Under the pieces are notes generated by a model. That model did not search any database. It was given only the letters and a program-made list of their open reading frames with translations, and was not told the origin of the DNA. Made by a program: the position numbers and the translations under genes. This document shows, in pieces, positions 40,319 through 51,317 of a stretch of 64,000 nt of DNA. How positions within the stretch are numbered: the first letter of the stretch is position 1; every line of letters begins with the position of its first letter. This DNA is from Tianweitania sp. UT-5YL-CI-8 (GTDB lineage: Bacteria > Pseudomonadota > Alphaproteobacteria > Rhizobiales > Rhizobiaceae): contig NZ_JASCRR010000007.1 of the NCBI RefSeq assembly GCF_030010215.1, positions 153,173-217,172 on the forward strand, in the 5' to 3' direction.

Positions 40319-40678
40319 ATGGTTGCAGACAGGGTTTTTCTAGCTTTCGGCGGCCTGTGCGGCGCGCTTGGTGTGGCCTTGTCGGCAGCAGCGGCGCATA
40401 GCGGTAGCGGCAACGTCGGTACCGTTGCAAACTTCTTGATGTTTCATGCGCCGGCATTCATCGCCTTATCGATTGTTCCACGTGGAACATTTCTGGCGGT
40501 AGCATGCTGGGTGCTGTTTGCCGGACTCGCCATTTTCTGCGGCGACCTGATGGCGCGCGATTATCTCGGCACGAGGCTGTTCCCCTTCGCTGCTCCTATC
40601 GGCGGTTCGGGGATGATCCTGGGATGGCTGCTTGTTGCGGCTTCATCGCTTATCAGTATTAGGAAGCCGGCTAAATGA
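40319..40678 (+). CDS. DUF423 membrane protein
   Basis: 119 residues from the ATG at 40319. Begins [26 protein letters not shown], the DUF423 pattern (GxxGALGVALGAFGAH-like), with four hydrophobic helices covering most of the protein. Function unknown. A perfect parS palindrome lies inside it. Confidence 0.82.
   Translation: MVADRVFLAFGGLCGALGVALSAAAAHSGSGNVGTVANFLMFHAPAFIALSIVPRGTFLAVACWVLFAGLAIFCGDLMARDYLGTRLFPFAAPIGGSGMILGWLLVAASSLISIRKPAK
40474..40489. promoter_or_regulatory. parS: parS site 4, inside the DUF423 gene
   Basis: TGTTCCACGTGGAACA, a perfect 16-bp palindrome and a well-known parS variant. It encodes part of IVPRGTF in the DUF423 protein, 13 kb from the predicted origin. Confidence 0.85.
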
Positions 40679-40849
40679 TCGGCGTCTACATTGAGAAGTT
40701 GGCCTTCGACCTGCGCCAAACCATGGTTTCGCAGGACCTAAAGACGACAGAAAGGGCGATTCAAGCCCAGATTTGCCCTCGCTCTTTCTCAGTCTTTTTG
40801 ACTAGATAGTATCCTGTCACGATCAAGACGCCATCCGCTTAGAGAAACC

Positions 40850-41476
40850 ATGCCCAACGTTCTCGCTTCATTCCGCCAATTCCTCAAAACCGGTTGTCTC
40901 GGCCCACTTTCCACGGATATGACGCTCATGGATGTTGCCAGGATCTTACGCGGTCCGGATGACTTTGTGCTTTCTTCCGACCGAGTGGTCCCCCTTTATT
41001 GGTGCTACAATAAGCTTGAAATCTCCTTCGCACAGGATGCTCCCCATCGAATGGAGTGGTTCCAGATAGAACACGCAGACGATCTCGAGGGCGATTTTGA
41101 GGTCATCGTAGACGACATGTTGGCTATGACGCTCGACGGGTTTGATGCTGCGACAAAGCCTTCGGAGTTCCTGATTCGAGACGTCTGGGTTCCAACCGAC
41201 ACCATCGTCACCTGGCGCGCCATGAACGACGACATTCTGCTCAGTATAAAAAGTGGCTCGGTTCAGATTTATTTTCGGGTGGATACCGATTTCCTACAAG
41301 ATGGTGACGCCGGAAACTATCTGAGTTCAAATACGCTCGAAAACGTCGTCCGCACCGTCGATTGCAGAACAAAGCTCGATAGCATCTATTCATACTCATC
41401 TTCCTATGAAGATTGTAACGCTTCTGACGCGACGCGTATAGACGGGGCTACCTATTTGGCAGCTCTGAATCGATAA
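40850..41476 (+). CDS. Protein of unknown function, low-GC
   Basis: 208 residues, no signal peptide or membrane segment, acidic, mostly beta/alpha mixed. It starts MPNVLASFRQFLKTGCLGPLSTDMTLMDVARILRG, a GPL...MT..dV..iLG-type opening seen in many small accessory proteins, including some contact-toxin immunity proteins; I do not recognise a family. AGAGAA lies 8 bases before the ATG. Base composition is visibly less GC-rich than tex or pccB on either side. It stands alone between DUF423 and the propionate regulator. Confidence 0.6.
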   Translation: MPNVLASFRQFLKTGCLGPLSTDMTLMDVARILRGPDDFVLSSDRVVPLYWCYNKLEISFAQDAPHRMEWFQIEHADDLEGDFEVIVDDMLAMTLDGFDAATKPSEFLIRDVWVPTDTIVTWRAMNDDILLSIKSGSVQIYFRVDTDFLQDGDAGNYLSSNTLENVVRTVDCRTKLDSIYSYSSSYEDCNASDATRIDGATYLAALNR

Positions 41477-41489
41477 CTGCAACGCGCTG

Positions 41490-42902
41490 TCAGCCGATCC
41501 TATACGGCAGCGGATACCTAACATCCTTATCGATCATAAGCCGGCGCTTCAGTGGCGGGACTGCGCGTTGCTGGCAAGCGGTGCGTTCGCAGATACGGCA
41601 GGAGATGCCGATAGGGTCGAAGGCGGTGCGGTTGGTGATCTCCATGCCGTCGGCATAGACGAAATCCTGCGCATAAGCGATTTCGCAGCCGAGCGCGATG
41701 GCGTAGCGGCGGTGCGGCGCGGCAAAGCCGCCGGAGCCCTTGGCGATTTCGGTGGCGATGCAGAGATAGCGCACGCCATCAGGGGTTTCAGCGAGTTGGC
41801 GGATGATGCGGCCAGGAGTTTCGAAGGCCTGGTGTACGTTCCACAACGGGCAGGCGCCGCCGAAGCGGGCGAATTGCAGCTTCGCGGCGCTGTGGCGCTT
41901 GGTGATGTTGCCGGCGCGGTCGAGCCGGGCGAAGAAGATCGGCACGCCCTTGTGGCCGGGGCGCTGCAAGGTCGAAAGCCGGTGGGCGACCTGTTCGACA
42001 CTAGCGCCGAAATGGGCAGCGAGCAGTTCAAGATCGTGGCGCAGCGTGCGTGCCGTGGCCATGAACGCCTGGTAGGGCAAGGTTAGTGCGCCGGCAAAAT
42101 AATTCCGCAAACCCATCTTGCAGATTTCCAAAGCCTCGGCGGTGCGGAATTCGGCACGGCGGGCAATCTCGACGACCTCAGCCTCCATTTCGAGTTCGGC
42201 GATCTGCACCGCGGTCTGGAAGTTGCGGGTGGCGAGCGGCAGATATGGGCTGAGGAAGAGCACGGCCGCTTTGGGATCGAAGCGGCGCAGGATGGTCTCG
42301 CCGGGATCGGCGCGCGTGATGCGCACCCCATGCCGCTTTTCCAGATGCGCCGACAGGCTGGAATTTGTGTCGCGCTCGCCGATATCGAGTTCCGTCGCCA
42401 GTTTTTCAGCATGCAAGTCGAGCGCATGGATGTAGTTGTCGACGAAGTGGAAAAAGTCACGCACTTCCTCATACGGCGTCGGCTCGGCAATGGCGGTGCC
42501 GTGGCCGAGCGTGTCGTCGAGGCTGGCGAGTTGCTCGCCATTGCGCCGGTAGGCTTCGTGGCAGGCGATCAGGGCGCGGGCGAAGGCGGGTGCGTTCTGC
42601 GACACCAGCTTCAGCTCCTGCTGGTTGAAGGCGATGTTCTCGAACAATGGGTCGTTCAGAACCTCGGACAAGGCCGATAGTATGCGGTCCCCATCGCCCT
42701 GCGAAATCTCGCCGATGTCGATCTGAAATTTTTCGGCAAGCGCCAGAAGCACGGAGGCGGAAACCGGGCGTTGGTTGTTTTCGATCTGGTTGAGGTAGCT
42801 GGTCGAGATGCCGATGCGCTCGGAGAAACTGGCTTGCGTAGCCTTATGCGCCTCCCGCAATTCGCGCACCTTCCTGCCGATATAAAGCTTGCGTTGAGCC
42901 AT
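41490..42902 (-). CDS. pccR: PccR/ScfR-type regulator of propionyl-CoA assimilation
   Basis: 470 residues. N-terminal XRE HTH (REAHKATQASFSERIGISTSYLNQIENNQRPVS, about residues 15-47), then an ImmA/IrrE-like stretch and the C-terminal DUF2083/short-chain fatty acyl regulator domain with clustered Cys (GISCRICERTACQQRAVPPLKRRL). It is divergent from pccB, and Rhodobacter PccR of the same architecture controls pccB. TTTGCAA-type repeats at its own start probably form the operator. Likely senses propionyl-CoA or a related ester; that is inferred from the family. Confidence 0.88.
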   Translation of the reverse strand: MAQRKLYIGRKVRELREAHKATQASFSERIGISTSYLNQIENNQRPVSASVLLALAEKFQIDIGEISQGDGDRILSALSEVLNDPLFENIAFNQQELKLVSQNAPAFARALIACHEAYRRNGEQLASLDDTLGHGTAIAEPTPYEEVRDFFHFVDNYIHALDLHAEKLATELDIGERDTNSSLSAHLEKRHGVRITRADPGETILRRFDPKAAVLFLSPYLPLATRNFQTAVQIAELEMEAEVVEIARRAEFRTAEALEICKMGLRNYFAGALTLPYQAFMATARTLRHDLELLAAHFGASVEQVAHRLSTLQRPGHKGVPIFFARLDRAGNITKRHSAAKLQFARFGGACPLWNVHQAFETPGRIIRQLAETPDGVRYLCIATEIAKGSGGFAAPHRRYAIALGCEIAYAQDFVYADGMEITNRTAFDPIGISCRICERTACQQRAVPPLKRRLMIDKDVRYPLPYRIG

Positions 42903-43059
42903 GTTTGCAATTTCGCAATTTACAATAGTAATTCTTGTATATTATGCATCTGGACACGATCAACTGTTTTCGCTGGGCAACAATAGGACTATGGCACAGC
43001 AGCCGGTTTCGCATGACATTCGACGGCTTTCGGCCGTCACGTAAGCTTGAGGCATCACT
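42903..43059. promoter_or_regulatory. pccR-pccB divergent region with TTTGCAA-type operator
   Basis: TTTGCAA (42904-42910), TTTCGCAA (42911-42918) and TTTACAA (42919-42925) run in tandem directly upstream of pccR. They resemble the TTTGCAAA repeat motif reported for PccR in Rhodobacter. pccB has GAGG about 9 bases before its ATG. No clear core promoter was picked out. Confidence 0.6.
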
Positions 43060-44592
43060 ATGAGCGCAGTGCTTGAACAACTCGAACAACGCCGTGCCGA
43101 GGCGCGGTTGGGCGGCGGACAGAAGCGCATCGACGCCCAGCACGCCAAGGGCAAGCTGACAGCGCGCGAACGGCTCGACGTTTTGCTCGACGAAGGCTCG
43201 TTCGAAGAGTTCGACATGTATGTCACCCACCGCACCACCGATTTCGGCATGGCCGAGCAGAAGGTAGCGGGCGACGGCGTGGTCACCGGCTGGGGCACGA
43301 TCAACGGCCGGCTGGTTTATGTCTTTTCGCAGGACTTCACCGTACTCGGCGGGTCGCTGTCGGAAACCCATGCGCAGAAAATCTGCAAGATCATGGACAT
43401 GGCGGTGCGCAACGGCGCGCCGGTGATCGGCCTCAACGATTCCGGCGGTGCACGCATCCAGGAGGGCGTCGCGTCGCTGGCCGGCTATGCCGATGTGTTC
43501 AAGCGCAACGTCGACGCCTCGGGCGTGGTGCCGCAGATTTCGGTGATCATGGGGCCGTGCGCGGGCGGCGCAGTCTATTCGCCGGCGATGACCGACTTCA
43601 TCTTCATGGTGCGGGATTCGTCCTACATGTTCGTCACCGGCCCGGACGTGGTCAAGACGGTGACGAACGAGATCGTAACTGCTGAGGAGTTGGGTGGCGC
43701 ACGCACGCACACGCAGAAATCCTCGGTCGCCGACGGCGCTTTCGAAAACGATGTCGAGGCGCTTGAAGGCATTCGCCGGCTGTTCGACTTCCTGCCGCTG
43801 AACAATCGCGAAAAGCCGCCGGTACGGCCATTCCACGACGATCCGAGCCGGCTGGAGATGCGGCTTGATACGTTGATCCCCGACAGCGCCAACAAGCCCT
43901 ACGACATGAAGGAGCTGATCCTGGCTGTCGCCGACGAGGCGGAGTTCTTCGAGATCCAGGAGGCCTTCGCCCGCAATATCATCACCGGCTTCGTCCGCAT
44001 CGAAGGCCAGACGGTGGGCATCGTCGCCAACCAGCCGATGGTGCTGGCGGGATGCCTGGACATTGACTCGTCGCGCAAGGCGGCGCGCTTCGTGCGCTTC
44101 TGCGATGCGTTTTCGATCCCGATCCTGACGCTGGTCGACGTGCCCGGCTTCCTGCCGGGAACGGCGCAGGAATATGGCGGCGTCATCAAGCACGGCGCCA
44201 AGCTTCTGTTCGCCTACAGCCAGGCAACCGTGCCGATGGTGACGCTGATCACGCGCAAGGCCTATGGCGGCGCCTATGACGTCATGGCCTCCAAGCATAT
44301 CGGCGCCGACATCAACTATGCCTGGCCGACCGCCGAAATCGCCGTCATGGGTGCCAAGGGCGCGACCGAAATCCTCTACCGCTCCGAACTGGGCGATGCC
44401 GAGAAGATCGCGGCACGGACCAAGGAATACGAGGTCAACTTCGCCAATCCGTTCAAGGCGGCCGAACGCGGTTTCATCGACGAGGTGATCATGCCACATT
44501 CCTCGCGCCGCCGCATCGCCCGCGCCTTCGCCGCTTTGCGCGGCAAGAAGCTCGATGCGCCCTGGAAGAAACACGACACCATCCCGCTGTGA
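43060..44592 (+). CDS. pccB: Propionyl-CoA carboxylase beta subunit
   Basis: 510-residue carboxyltransferase. Contains [48 protein letters not shown] (acyl-CoA oxyanion site, about residues 165-185) and the C-terminal [21 protein letters not shown] biotin-site region. It transfers carboxyl from biotin to propionyl-CoA to give methylmalonyl-CoA. First gene of the rightward pccB-gst-orf-pccA-mcm set under the divergent regulator. Confidence 0.96.
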   Translation: MSAVLEQLEQRRAEARLGGGQKRIDAQHAKGKLTARERLDVLLDEGSFEEFDMYVTHRTTDFGMAEQKVAGDGVVTGWGTINGRLVYVFSQDFTVLGGSLSETHAQKICKIMDMAVRNGAPVIGLNDSGGARIQEGVASLAGYADVFKRNVDASGVVPQISVIMGPCAGGAVYSPAMTDFIFMVRDSSYMFVTGPDVVKTVTNEIVTAEELGGARTHTQKSSVADGAFENDVEALEGIRRLFDFLPLNNREKPPVRPFHDDPSRLEMRLDTLIPDSANKPYDMKELILAVADEAEFFEIQEAFARNIITGFVRIEGQTVGIVANQPMVLAGCLDIDSSRKAARFVRFCDAFSIPILTLVDVPGFLPGTAQEYGGVIKHGAKLLFAYSQATVPMVTLITRKAYGGAYDVMASKHIGADINYAWPTAEIAVMGAKGATEILYRSELGDAEKIAARTKEYEVNFANPFKAAERGFIDEVIMPHSSRRRIARAFAALRGKKLDAPWKKHDTIPL

Positions 44593-44599
44593 GGTCATC

Positions 44600-45511
44600 A
44601 TGACTGACGACAAATTTCCACCCGAGAAAAATTTTCCCGCTGGCTACGTGCCGCCTGCGGTGTGGTCGTCCGCGGGTGCCAATGGCGGCGCCTTTGCCTC
44701 GATCAACCGGCCCGTTGCCGGGCCGACGCATGACAGGGAACTGCCGATCGGAAAGCATCCGCTGCAGCTTTATTCGCTGGGCACGCCCAACGGCGTCAAG
44801 GTCACGATCATGCTGGAAGAGCTTCTGGCGGCGGGTCATTCCGATGCCGAATACGATGCCTGGCTGATCAAGATCGGCGATGGCGACCAGTTCGGTTCCG
44901 GCTTCGTCAGCGTCAATCCAAACTCGAATATCCCCGCACTGATGGATCATGCCCCCAAGGGCGGCGGCGCACCGGTTCGGCTGTTCGAGTCCGGATCGAT
45001 CCTGGTCTATCTCGCTGAAAAATTCGGCGCTTTCCTGCCCACCGAACTGCGTGCCCGCACCGAAGCCATGAACTGGCTGTTTTGGCAGATGGGTTCGGCG
45101 CCGTTTCTGGGCGGCGGCTTCGGCCACTTCTTCGCCTATGCGCCGATGAAGATCGAATATGCCATCAACCGCTATGCGATGGAGGTGAAGCGGCAGATGG
45201 ACGTGCTCGACCGCCATCTCGCGGAGAATGAATATATGGCCGGGTCGGTCTACAGCATCGCCGACATGGCCATCTGGCCTTGGTATGGCCGACTTGCGAG
45301 CGACGATTCCTATGCGGATGCAGGCACATTCCTGGCGACGTCAGACTATACCCATGTCCTGCGCTGGACCAGGCAGGTTGGCGAGCGGACGGGCGTCAAG
45401 CGCGGCACCATGGTCAACAAGACATCAGGCAAGCCGGAGACGCAGTTGCACGAACGGCACGACGCTTCGGATTTCGAGACCAAGACCCAGGACAAACTGG
45501 GTAAGGCCTGA
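44600..45511 (+). CDS. Glutathione S-transferase, YghU/GstB type
   Basis: 303 residues from the ATG at 44600 (7 bases after pccB). The thioredoxin-like half has LQLYSLGTPNGVKVTIMLEELL and the glutathione-binding NPNSNIPAL and RLFESGSILVYLAEKFG; the helical half has EYMAGSVYSIADMAIWPWYGRL. A 60-residue N-terminal extension and C-terminal extension are typical of YghU (disulfide-bond reductase). Role inside the propionate operon is unknown. Confidence 0.9.
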   Translation: MTDDKFPPEKNFPAGYVPPAVWSSAGANGGAFASINRPVAGPTHDRELPIGKHPLQLYSLGTPNGVKVTIMLEELLAAGHSDAEYDAWLIKIGDGDQFGSGFVSVNPNSNIPALMDHAPKGGGAPVRLFESGSILVYLAEKFGAFLPTELRARTEAMNWLFWQMGSAPFLGGGFGHFFAYAPMKIEYAINRYAMEVKRQMDVLDRHLAENEYMAGSVYSIADMAIWPWYGRLASDDSYADAGTFLATSDYTHVLRWTRQVGERTGVKRGTMVNKTSGKPETQLHERHDASDFETKTQDKLGKA

Positions 45512-45522
45512 GGAGCGTCGAG

Positions 45523-45900
45523 ATGGGAAAGCTGGCAGACATGACCAAGCACCGGGGGTTTCCCTCCGGCATGCCAGGCACCGGATTCCAGTTCACCATC
45601 CGCCGCGCCAATCCGAGAGGTGTGACACCGCTCAAGGCAGTGCCTCGCAAGGCGCGGGCGGGTTCGGCGGAATATCTGGTCGACGCCGCTTTCCTGCATG
45701 CGCTGTGGCACCATTTCGGTGCCGAGGCGTTCGAACGCGGCAATCTCGATGCCGGCCGGCTGAATGCGCTGCTGGGCCGGGAGGTCGTGGCGGCGGACGG
45801 TGCTTTCGATCCGCTGTCCTATGAGGCCATGCTGCGGATCGACGAGACCGTCGCGCGGCAGACCATTCCCGAAGCCTTCCAAGACGTGCTGGAGGTGTGA
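45523..45900 (+). CDS. Small unknown protein in the propionyl-CoA carboxylase operon
   Basis: 125 residues, basic N-terminal half (KHRGFPSGMPGTGFQFTIRRANPRGVTPLKAVPRKARA), acidic helical C-terminal half (LGREVVAADGAFDPLSYEAMLRIDETVARQTIPEAF). No membrane segment or known motif. AGGAG 8 bases before the ATG, 11 bases after the GST stop. A 24-codon ORF (45903-45977) follows it and ends one base before the pccA ATG. Location suggests a role with PccAB; that is guesswork. Confidence 0.65.
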   Translation: MGKLADMTKHRGFPSGMPGTGFQFTIRRANPRGVTPLKAVPRKARAGSAEYLVDAAFLHALWHHFGAEAFERGNLDAGRLNALLGREVVAADGAFDPLSYEAMLRIDETVARQTIPEAFQDVLEV

Positions 45901-45978
45901 CGATGACCTGCGTCCGAACACTGCCGCTCTCTCTTACACATCCGCCTCATGCCGCATCGATAGAGAAGCCCGCCTAAC

Positions 45979-47982
<2,004 letters not shown>

Positions 47983-47990
47983 CGCTGTTC

Positions 47991-48128
47991 CCTCCCCCTT
48001 GAGGGGAGGGCGGCGAACGCAGTGAGCCGGGCCGGGTCGCAGCCCGTTGCTCGGTATTTTGGAAGCAGAGCGCGGCCGCTTGGACCCCACCCGGCCGCTG
48101 TGCGGCCGACCTCCCCTCAAGGGGGAGG
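47991..48128. repeat. Long inverted-repeat intergenic element (REP-like)
   Basis: Outer arms CCTCCCCCTTGAGGGGAGG (47991-48009) and CCTCCCCTCAAGGGGGAGG (48110-48128) are exact complements; the interior holds a second palindromic part (CCGGGCCGGGTCGC, CCCACCCGGCCGC, GTGCGGCC). Of the same general kind as the element at 18116-18252, filling the pccA-mcm gap. It could end or attenuate the pccA transcript or stabilise its 3' end. Confidence 0.8.
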
Positions 48129-48154
48129 TGAGCGCGCTGCCTGAGGAGGCCGAC

Positions 48155-50296
48155 ATGACCGATGGTCAAAATATCGATGCCTGGAAGAAGCTCGCCGAGC
48201 GCGAGATCAAGGCCGATCCGGAGAAGCTGGTGTGGCACACGCCGGAAGGCATCGATGTCAAGCCGCTCTACACGGCCGACGATATTGCCGGCATAGACCA
48301 TGTGAACAGCCTGCCGGGCATGGAGCCTTTCCTGCGCGGGCCCCGCGCCACCATGTATACGGGGCGGCCCTGGACCATCCGCCAATATGCCGGCTTCTCG
48401 ACGGCCGAAGAATCCAACGCCTTCTATCGCAAGGCGCTGGCGGCGGGTCAGCAGGGCGTTTCGGTGGCCTTCGATCTCGCCACCCATCGCGGCTATGATA
48501 GCGACCATCCGCGCGTGGTCGGCGATGTCGGCAAGGCAGGTGTTGCGATCGACTCGGTCGAGGACATGAAGGTTCTGTTCGACGGCATCCCGCTCGAAAA
48601 GATTTCCGTCTCAATGACGATGAACGGTGCGGTGATCCCGATCCTGGCCAATTTCATCGTCGCCGGCGAAGAACAGGGCGTGCCTCGTGCGCAGCTTTCC
48701 GGAACCATCCAGAACGACATCCTCAAGGAGTTCATGGTCCGTAACACCTATATCTATCCGCCCGAGCCTTCGATGCGGATCATCGCGGACATCATCGAAT
48801 ACACCTCGAAGGAGATGCCGAAGTTCAACTCGATATCGATCTCCGGCTATCACATGCAGGAGGCAGGCTCGACGCTGGTGCAGGAGCTGGCGTTCACGCT
48901 GGCCGACGGTCGCGAATATGTTCGCGCCGCACTGACCAAGGGGCTCAATGTCGACGAATTCGCGGGGCGGCTGTCGTTTTTCTTCGCCATCGGCATGAAT
49001 TTCTTCATGGAGGCGGCAAAACTGCGCGCCGCCCGCCTGTTATGGACGCGCATCATGAAGGAGTTCGAGCCCAAGAAGGCGTCGAGCCTGATGCTGCGAA
49101 CGCATTGCCAGACCTCGGGCGTGTCGCTGCAGGAGCAGGATCCCTACAACAACGTCGTGCGCACCGCCTTCGAGGCGATGTCTGCGGCGCTCGGCGGCAC
49201 GCAATCGCTGCACACCAACTCCTTCGACGAGGCGATAGCCCTGCCGACCGAGTTCTCGGCGCGAATCGCCCGCAACACCCAGTTGATCCTGCAGCACGAA
49301 ACCGGCGTGACCAAGGTGGTCGATCCGCTGGCCGGCTCCTACTATGTCGAGAGCCTGACCAACGAACTCGCCGAAAAGGCCTGGGCGCTGATCGAGGAGG
49401 TCGAGGCGATGGGCGGCATGACCAAGGCGGTCGCCACCGGCCTGCCTAAGTGCCTGATCGAAGAAGCAGCGACCCGCCGCCAGGCGGCGGTCGACAAGGG
49501 CGAAGACGTCATTGTCGGGGTCAACAAGTACCGGCTCGAGCAGGAAGACAAGCTCGACATTCTGGAAATCGACAACAGCGCCGTGCGTCTGTCGCAAATC
49601 GCCCGCATCGAGCGTACGCGCCGGCAGCGTGACAGGGACCGCGTAGAGACCGCCCTTGCCGCGCTGGAGACGGTGGCGCGCACAGGGGAAGGCAATCTGC
49701 TGGAAGCCGCCGTCGAGGCGTCGCGGGCGCGCGCGACGGTGGGTGAAATCTCCGATGCGATGCGCAGCACGTTCGGTGATCACGCTGCGATGCCGAAAGT
49801 GGTGCGCAACGTCTATGGCAAGGCCTATGAGGGCGAGCCGGAATTCCAGACGCTGGTGACGCGACTGGACGAGCTTTCGGCGGCGTTGAAGGAAAAACCG
49901 CGCGTCATGGTCGCCAAGCTCGGCCAGGACGGGCACGACCGTGGCGCCAAGATCATCGCATCGGCCTTCGGCGACATCGGCTTTGAAGTTCTGGCCGGAC
50001 CGCTGTTCCAGACTCCGGAGGAAGCCGCCGAGATGGCAGTGGCCAACAAGGTGCATGTGGTGGGCATGTCGTCGCTGGCGGCCGGCCATAAGACGCTGGC
50101 GCCGCAGCTGGTGCAGGCGCTTAAGGACAAGGGCGCGGAAAACGTCATTGTTGTTGTCGGCGGCGTCATCCCGCGCCAGGACTACGATTTCCTGCTGGCG
50201 AACGGGGTGGCCGCCGTGTTCGGCCCCGGCACCAACGTGCTCGATGCCGCACGCGCCGTGCTGGACCTGATGGAAGGTAAGCGCCGGAATATGTGA
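48155..50296 (+). CDS. scpA: Methylmalonyl-CoA mutase
   Basis: 713 residues from the ATG at 48155, with GAGGAGG 6 bases upstream. Catalytic barrel with [21 protein letters not shown] (about residues 60-80; substrate-binding Tyr) and [15 protein letters not shown]; the C-terminal B12 domain has the cobalt-ligand His in [13 protein letters not shown] (DxHxxG, about residues 592-602). It converts methylmalonyl-CoA to succinyl-CoA. Single polypeptide, as in rhizobia (also called bhbA/mcm). Completes the propionate route with PccAB; the epimerase is not in the window. Confidence 0.95.
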   Translation: MTDGQNIDAWKKLAEREIKADPEKLVWHTPEGIDVKPLYTADDIAGIDHVNSLPGMEPFLRGPRATMYTGRPWTIRQYAGFSTAEESNAFYRKALAAGQQGVSVAFDLATHRGYDSDHPRVVGDVGKAGVAIDSVEDMKVLFDGIPLEKISVSMTMNGAVIPILANFIVAGEEQGVPRAQLSGTIQNDILKEFMVRNTYIYPPEPSMRIIADIIEYTSKEMPKFNSISISGYHMQEAGSTLVQELAFTLADGREYVRAALTKGLNVDEFAGRLSFFFAIGMNFFMEAAKLRAARLLWTRIMKEFEPKKASSLMLRTHCQTSGVSLQEQDPYNNVVRTAFEAMSAALGGTQSLHTNSFDEAIALPTEFSARIARNTQLILQHETGVTKVVDPLAGSYYVESLTNELAEKAWALIEEVEAMGGMTKAVATGLPKCLIEEAATRRQAAVDKGEDVIVGVNKYRLEQEDKLDILEIDNSAVRLSQIARIERTRRQRDRDRVETALAALETVARTGEGNLLEAAVEASRARATVGEISDAMRSTFGDHAAMPKVVRNVYGKAYEGEPEFQTLVTRLDELSAALKEKPRVMVAKLGQDGHDRGAKIIASAFGDIGFEVLAGPLFQTPEEAAEMAVANKVHVVGMSSLAAGHKTLAPQLVQALKDKGAENVIVVVGGVIPRQDYDFLLANGVAAVFGPGTNVLDAARAVLDLMEGKRRNM

Positions 50297-50456
50297 GGGC
50301 GGGCAGCGCCGATCGAACAGCAGCAGGATTGCGGCCGTCGATGTCAGGCGGCTGCGGCAAGCGGTTTGGCGAGGCGTCCAAAGTGGGGTGCCTCATCGAT
50401 AGCCATTGTCGCGTCAAGATCGAGTCTTCGACGCGGGTCTCGTTCGACAGGAGCCC

Positions 50457-50813
50457 TCACTTGTCGGACCAGACACCCAGCTCATATCCATCGGGGTCGG
50501 TAAAGTGGAAACGGCGGCCGCCGGGGAAGGAGAAAATCGGCCTGACGATCGTGCCGCCTGCCTTCGTCACCCGCGTCTCGGTGTCCTCCAAGTCGATGGC
50601 GAACAGGATGACCAGCGGCCCGCCCTTGGAAGACATGGTGTCGGATCTTGCAAAGCCGCCAGTGAGCCTTCCGTCATGGAACTCGCAATAATCAGGACCG
50701 TAGTCGGTGAACGTCCAGCCGAAGGCTTCTCCGTAAAACGCCTTCGACGCGCTTATGTCGGCGACATTCAACTCGATATAGTCGATCTTGCGATCCGCGC
50801 CCTTGTCGCTCAT
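50457..50813 (-). CDS. VOC-family (glyoxalase-like) protein
   Basis: 118 residues, two beta-alpha-beta-beta-beta units. Starts MSDKGADRKIDYIELNVADISASKAFYGEAFGWTF; ends FPGGRRFHFTDPDGYELGVWSDK with the metal-site Glu in YELGVW. Although near mcm, it lacks the methylmalonyl-CoA epimerase signature (HIGIAVxDLE), so it should not be taken for the missing epimerase. Substrate unknown. 9 bases downstream of the SRPBCC gene. Confidence 0.85.
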   Translation of the reverse strand: MSDKGADRKIDYIELNVADISASKAFYGEAFGWTFTDYGPDYCEFHDGRLTGGFARSDTMSSKGGPLVILFAIDLEDTETRVTKAGGTIVRPIFSFPGGRRFHFTDPDGYELGVWSDK

Positions 50814-50822
50814 CGGTGCCTC

Positions 50823-51224
50823 CTATGGTTCCATCAGCGATTTCAGCGCCGCCAGATCCTTTGCCACATGGTCGGCATCGGCTGCAAAGGCTGCGTCGTC
50901 CATATCCGGCTGACGCAACAGTGTGAACATCACTTCACAGCCATCTCCATTGGACACGACGCGCAGCGCGTTCTCGACCACGAGACCGGTTTCCAACGTG
51001 ACCGTATGGTCGATGACGCCGAACGTGTTGTCGGGCGCGAAGCGCACGCGAACCTTGCCGATCGGGCCGCCATCGGCGATCCAAGCGTCGCCGTCGCGGA
51101 CAAGGCCGGAGGCCAGGCCGGATGCCCATAGCGGCATGTTCTCCGGCCGGGAGGCAAATGCATAGACCGCGCGCCAGTCGCGCTCGATGCCGATGTGAAC
51201 GATACGGGCTGTCATGGTCGACAT
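50823..51224 (-). CDS. SRPBCC-fold protein (polyketide cyclase/AHSA1-like)
   Basis: 133 residues with an N-terminal beta strand IVHIGIERDWRAVYAFASRPENMPLWASG, a ligand-cavity helix and C-terminal long helix DAAFAADADHVAKDLAALKSLME, the START/SRPBCC pattern. Probably binds a hydrophobic small molecule. In operon with the VOC gene, a common pairing. Function unknown. Confidence 0.75.
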   Translation of the reverse strand: MSTMTARIVHIGIERDWRAVYAFASRPENMPLWASGLASGLVRDGDAWIADGGPIGKVRVRFAPDNTFGVIDHTVTLETGLVVENALRVVSNGDGCEVMFTLLRQPDMDDAAFAADADHVAKDLAALKSLMEP

Positions 51225-51317
51225 CGCTGTCTCCGTTCAAGGGAAGCTTGGCTGCTTGTTGCCTACAGCACCGGCCTCAAAGTCGAAATCAGTTTTCGGA
51301 CAATGGGCCGCATGATC

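Noticed and set aside
45903..45977. 24-codon ORF just before pccA
   Set aside because: No clear ribosome binding site; may only be chance or a coupling leader, so mentioned in context but not listed as a gene.
50457..50813. Methylmalonyl-CoA epimerase
   Set aside because: The VOC gene near the mutase lacks the epimerase signature and is on the opposite strand in an SRPBCC-VOC operon.
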